From an uncultured Ruminiclostridium sp. (GTDB taxonomy: Bacteria > Bacillota > Clostridia > Oscillospirales > Ruminococcaceae), in contig CANRGJ010000003.1 in assembly GCA_947630175.1 (NCBI GenBank), positions 62,001 through 126,000 of the forward strand: a stretch of DNA of 64,000 nucleotides. Reading direction: 5' to 3'. The notes below the pieces were generated by a model that ran no database searches, was not told the DNA's origin, and saw nothing but the letters and a program-made list of their open reading frames with translations. Shown piece after piece: positions 62,626 to 64,000 of the stretch. A program made the position numbers and the translations under genes. Positions within the stretch are counted from its first letter, which is position 1. Every line of letters begins with the position of its first letter.

Positions 62626-63560
62626 TCACTTAATATCTGTTAAAAACTTTACTGTTTCTTCGCTGATTTTTTCGTATTCGTAATCATGAACATAATGCGG
62701 GCAATCCAATTCTATATATTTTCCGCCATTAACCTGAGAAATATAGTCAATTGCTGTTTTTCGCCAAGTTTCTTCATCAAATCCCGTTCCTCCCGAAGCG
62801 TTTGAAACGAATAACAACATCGGAAGCTGCGGGACACCCATGCCGTCAACCGTTTCGGCATTTTCCTTCACTGATTCCATTTCATTTATCATTGTCTTTG
62901 TCGCAGTGCGGCTGTAAAAAACTGCTTTGTAGATTTCCTTTTCCCTGTCAGACAGCGTACCGTGGAGTATTGCTTCGCTCTCTGAAATACCTGGTATCAG
63001 ACGGGGAATTCCTATGCTTGCCGCTAAACTCGTGATCTTCATAAACGGGATATTGATTTTCATGTTATCATAATACTGCGGAACAGCCATGTCAAGCCCG
63101 ATAATTGCCGTGACCTCTTCGGGATATTTCTGCGCCCAATACAACGCTTCAAGCCCTGACATAGAATGAGGGCACAAAACATAAGGGGCATACAGACCTG
63201 CCGCATTCAGCGCAGCTCGCGTGTCCTCAAGAACAGAATCAATATCTCTGCTTTTATCAACAACATCGCTGAAACCATATCCGAATTTTTCAACTACTGC
63301 AATTCTATACTCATCGCTCAAAAGGGAATAAAGAGATTTGAAATCCAGTATTGGCGAACAGGTGCCGCCTCCCGACATATAAACAAGAGTTGTCGCTCCC
63401 TCTCCTCGGTGTAAACGCTCATATTATGACCGTCAACCTCAACGATTTGACCAAGGGGCAAAAGAAGCGCTGACTCTTTCTTTAAGTGAATTTTATGATT
63501 TATATATATCGCCAACAGCAGCAAAATTATAATTGCAAAAATAATCAAAACAGTGTACAT
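62626..63560 (-). pseudogene. Frameshifted membrane-anchored alpha/beta hydrolase
   Basis: The first part (ATG at 63560, ribosome site AGGAAA) encodes one membrane helix, then LPLGQIVEVDGHNMSVYTE. The second part in another frame continues from a GEGATTLVYMSGGGTCSP reading into a hydrolase: IAVVEKFGYGFSD, the nucleophile elbow CPHSMSG (Ser), and late LDCPHYVHDYEYE (His). Inserting one base near 63402-63408 joins the two into one protein of about 311 residues. A sequencing error or a real inactivating deletion are both possible. Confidence 0.75.
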
Positions 63561-63667
63561 AATTTTCCTATGTTTTATTGTTTTAATATCCTGACTCCGA
63601 TTTATTTTATGGCAGAATTATATCAAATGCATGAGAAAATGTCAACCCCTGCTGCGGATATACACTA

Positions 63668-64000
63668 TTGGTCCTATCCTCAGCTAAATATTTTGATGAG
63701 TTTTCTGTCCTGCTTCTCCGCGAGGGCGTGACTGTCAAGCAAAGCAGAGGGCGGTTATCTTATCTGACATCTGACCGTGCCAAGCCTATCACCGCCCGCC
63801 GCTTGGGAGATGATTTTGACCTCACCGCAATAAATGCCGCTTTTGAGCAGAAATCACAACAGATGGCACGAAATGCTAGGCATATCATATTTTGGAGCGC
63901 TTACCTTTCGCTGAAATCTGACAAAGCGAGGGCAAAATTCCGAGAAAAGTATGAAAGCAAATTTATCATTATGGAGTCTGCGCAGAGATATTTTAAGGTG
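63668..64000 (+). pseudogene. Relaxase/mobilisation protein fragment (5' truncated, runs off window)
   Basis: The plus frame reads SSAKYFDEFSVLLLREGVTV, KQSRGRLSYLTSDRAKPITARRLGDDFDLTAINAAFEQ, then a charged helical region. This matches the end of the relaxase domain of MobA-type mobilisation proteins and the start of the helical tail. The catalytic Tyr and His residues should be about 200 codons upstream, but that DNA holds the hydrolase gene on the other strand. It is thus a remnant of a mobile element; its 3' part lies outside the window. Confidence 0.7.

Overview
The window looks like a chromosome segment of a Gram-positive anaerobe of the Clostridia, most likely Oscillospiraceae/Ruminococcaceae. 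The evidence is a SCIFF peptide with its radical-SAM maturase, RNase Y, a TIGR04086 membrane protein, a Cys-rich DUF6485-type protein, LytTR/GHKL two-component systems, many ABC exporters, and AGGAGG-type ribosome sites with TTGACA/TATAAT promoters of 17 bp spacing. No genus can be fixed from the sequence alone.

Layout. 1-9.6 kb: an ECF sigma factor and a modular anti-sigma-like partner (cut by the window edge), a small membrane protein, and an operon of an ABC ATPase, a coiled-coil FtsX-type permease and a PAS/degenerate-GGDEF protein. 9.6-12 kb: rny, tRNA-Leu(CAA) and a decayed tandem repeat array behind the tRNA. 12-15.1 kb: a LytTR regulator and two paralogous sensor proteins that look like complementary halves of one histidine kinase. 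15.2-24.7 kb (minus strand): a five-gene operon of a sugar-type binding lipoprotein, a STAS protein, a membrane SpoIIE phosphatase fused to an RsbW-like kinase domain, a 1142-residue polypeptide carrying a whole polar-amino-acid ABC importer plus an RsbW-like tail, and a 5'-nucleotidase-like lipoprotein. This appears to be a partner-switching module wired to a transporter rather than to a visible sigma factor.

25.8-36 kb is visibly AT-richer. A LytTR regulator and its GHKL kinase are followed by two convergent ABC operons. Each operon is driven from its outer end by nearly the same promoter: two 14-bp direct repeats at 20-bp spacing just upstream of a -35/-10 pair. 36-41.2 kb: a MerR-controlled operon of two ABC transporters and a TetR regulator. 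41.6-44.5 kb: an XRE regulator with duplicated tail fragments, and three small unknown genes. 44.9-50 kb: an ABC exporter, TIGR04086 protein, yajC, rpe and a MecA-like adaptor. 50.1-52.7 kb: a three-gene RnfD-E-A-like cassette in which the flavin and iron-sulfur ligands are not seen. 53.3-58.6 kb: a DUF4015 glycoside-hydrolase-like protein, the SCIFF locus and an HtrA-type protease. 59-62.2 kb: an ECF sigma factor with a C-terminal extension of nearly 900 residues. The right end holds a frameshifted alpha/beta hydrolase and a relaxase fragment.

Between about 44.6 and 58.9 kb, and at single places near 9.5 and 25.6 kb, gene ends are littered with an interspersed repeat family built from AGTTGACAGTGTACAG-like words in both orientations. 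Three copies enclose a conserved non-coding body of about 600 bp containing a hairpin whose two arms co-vary between copies.
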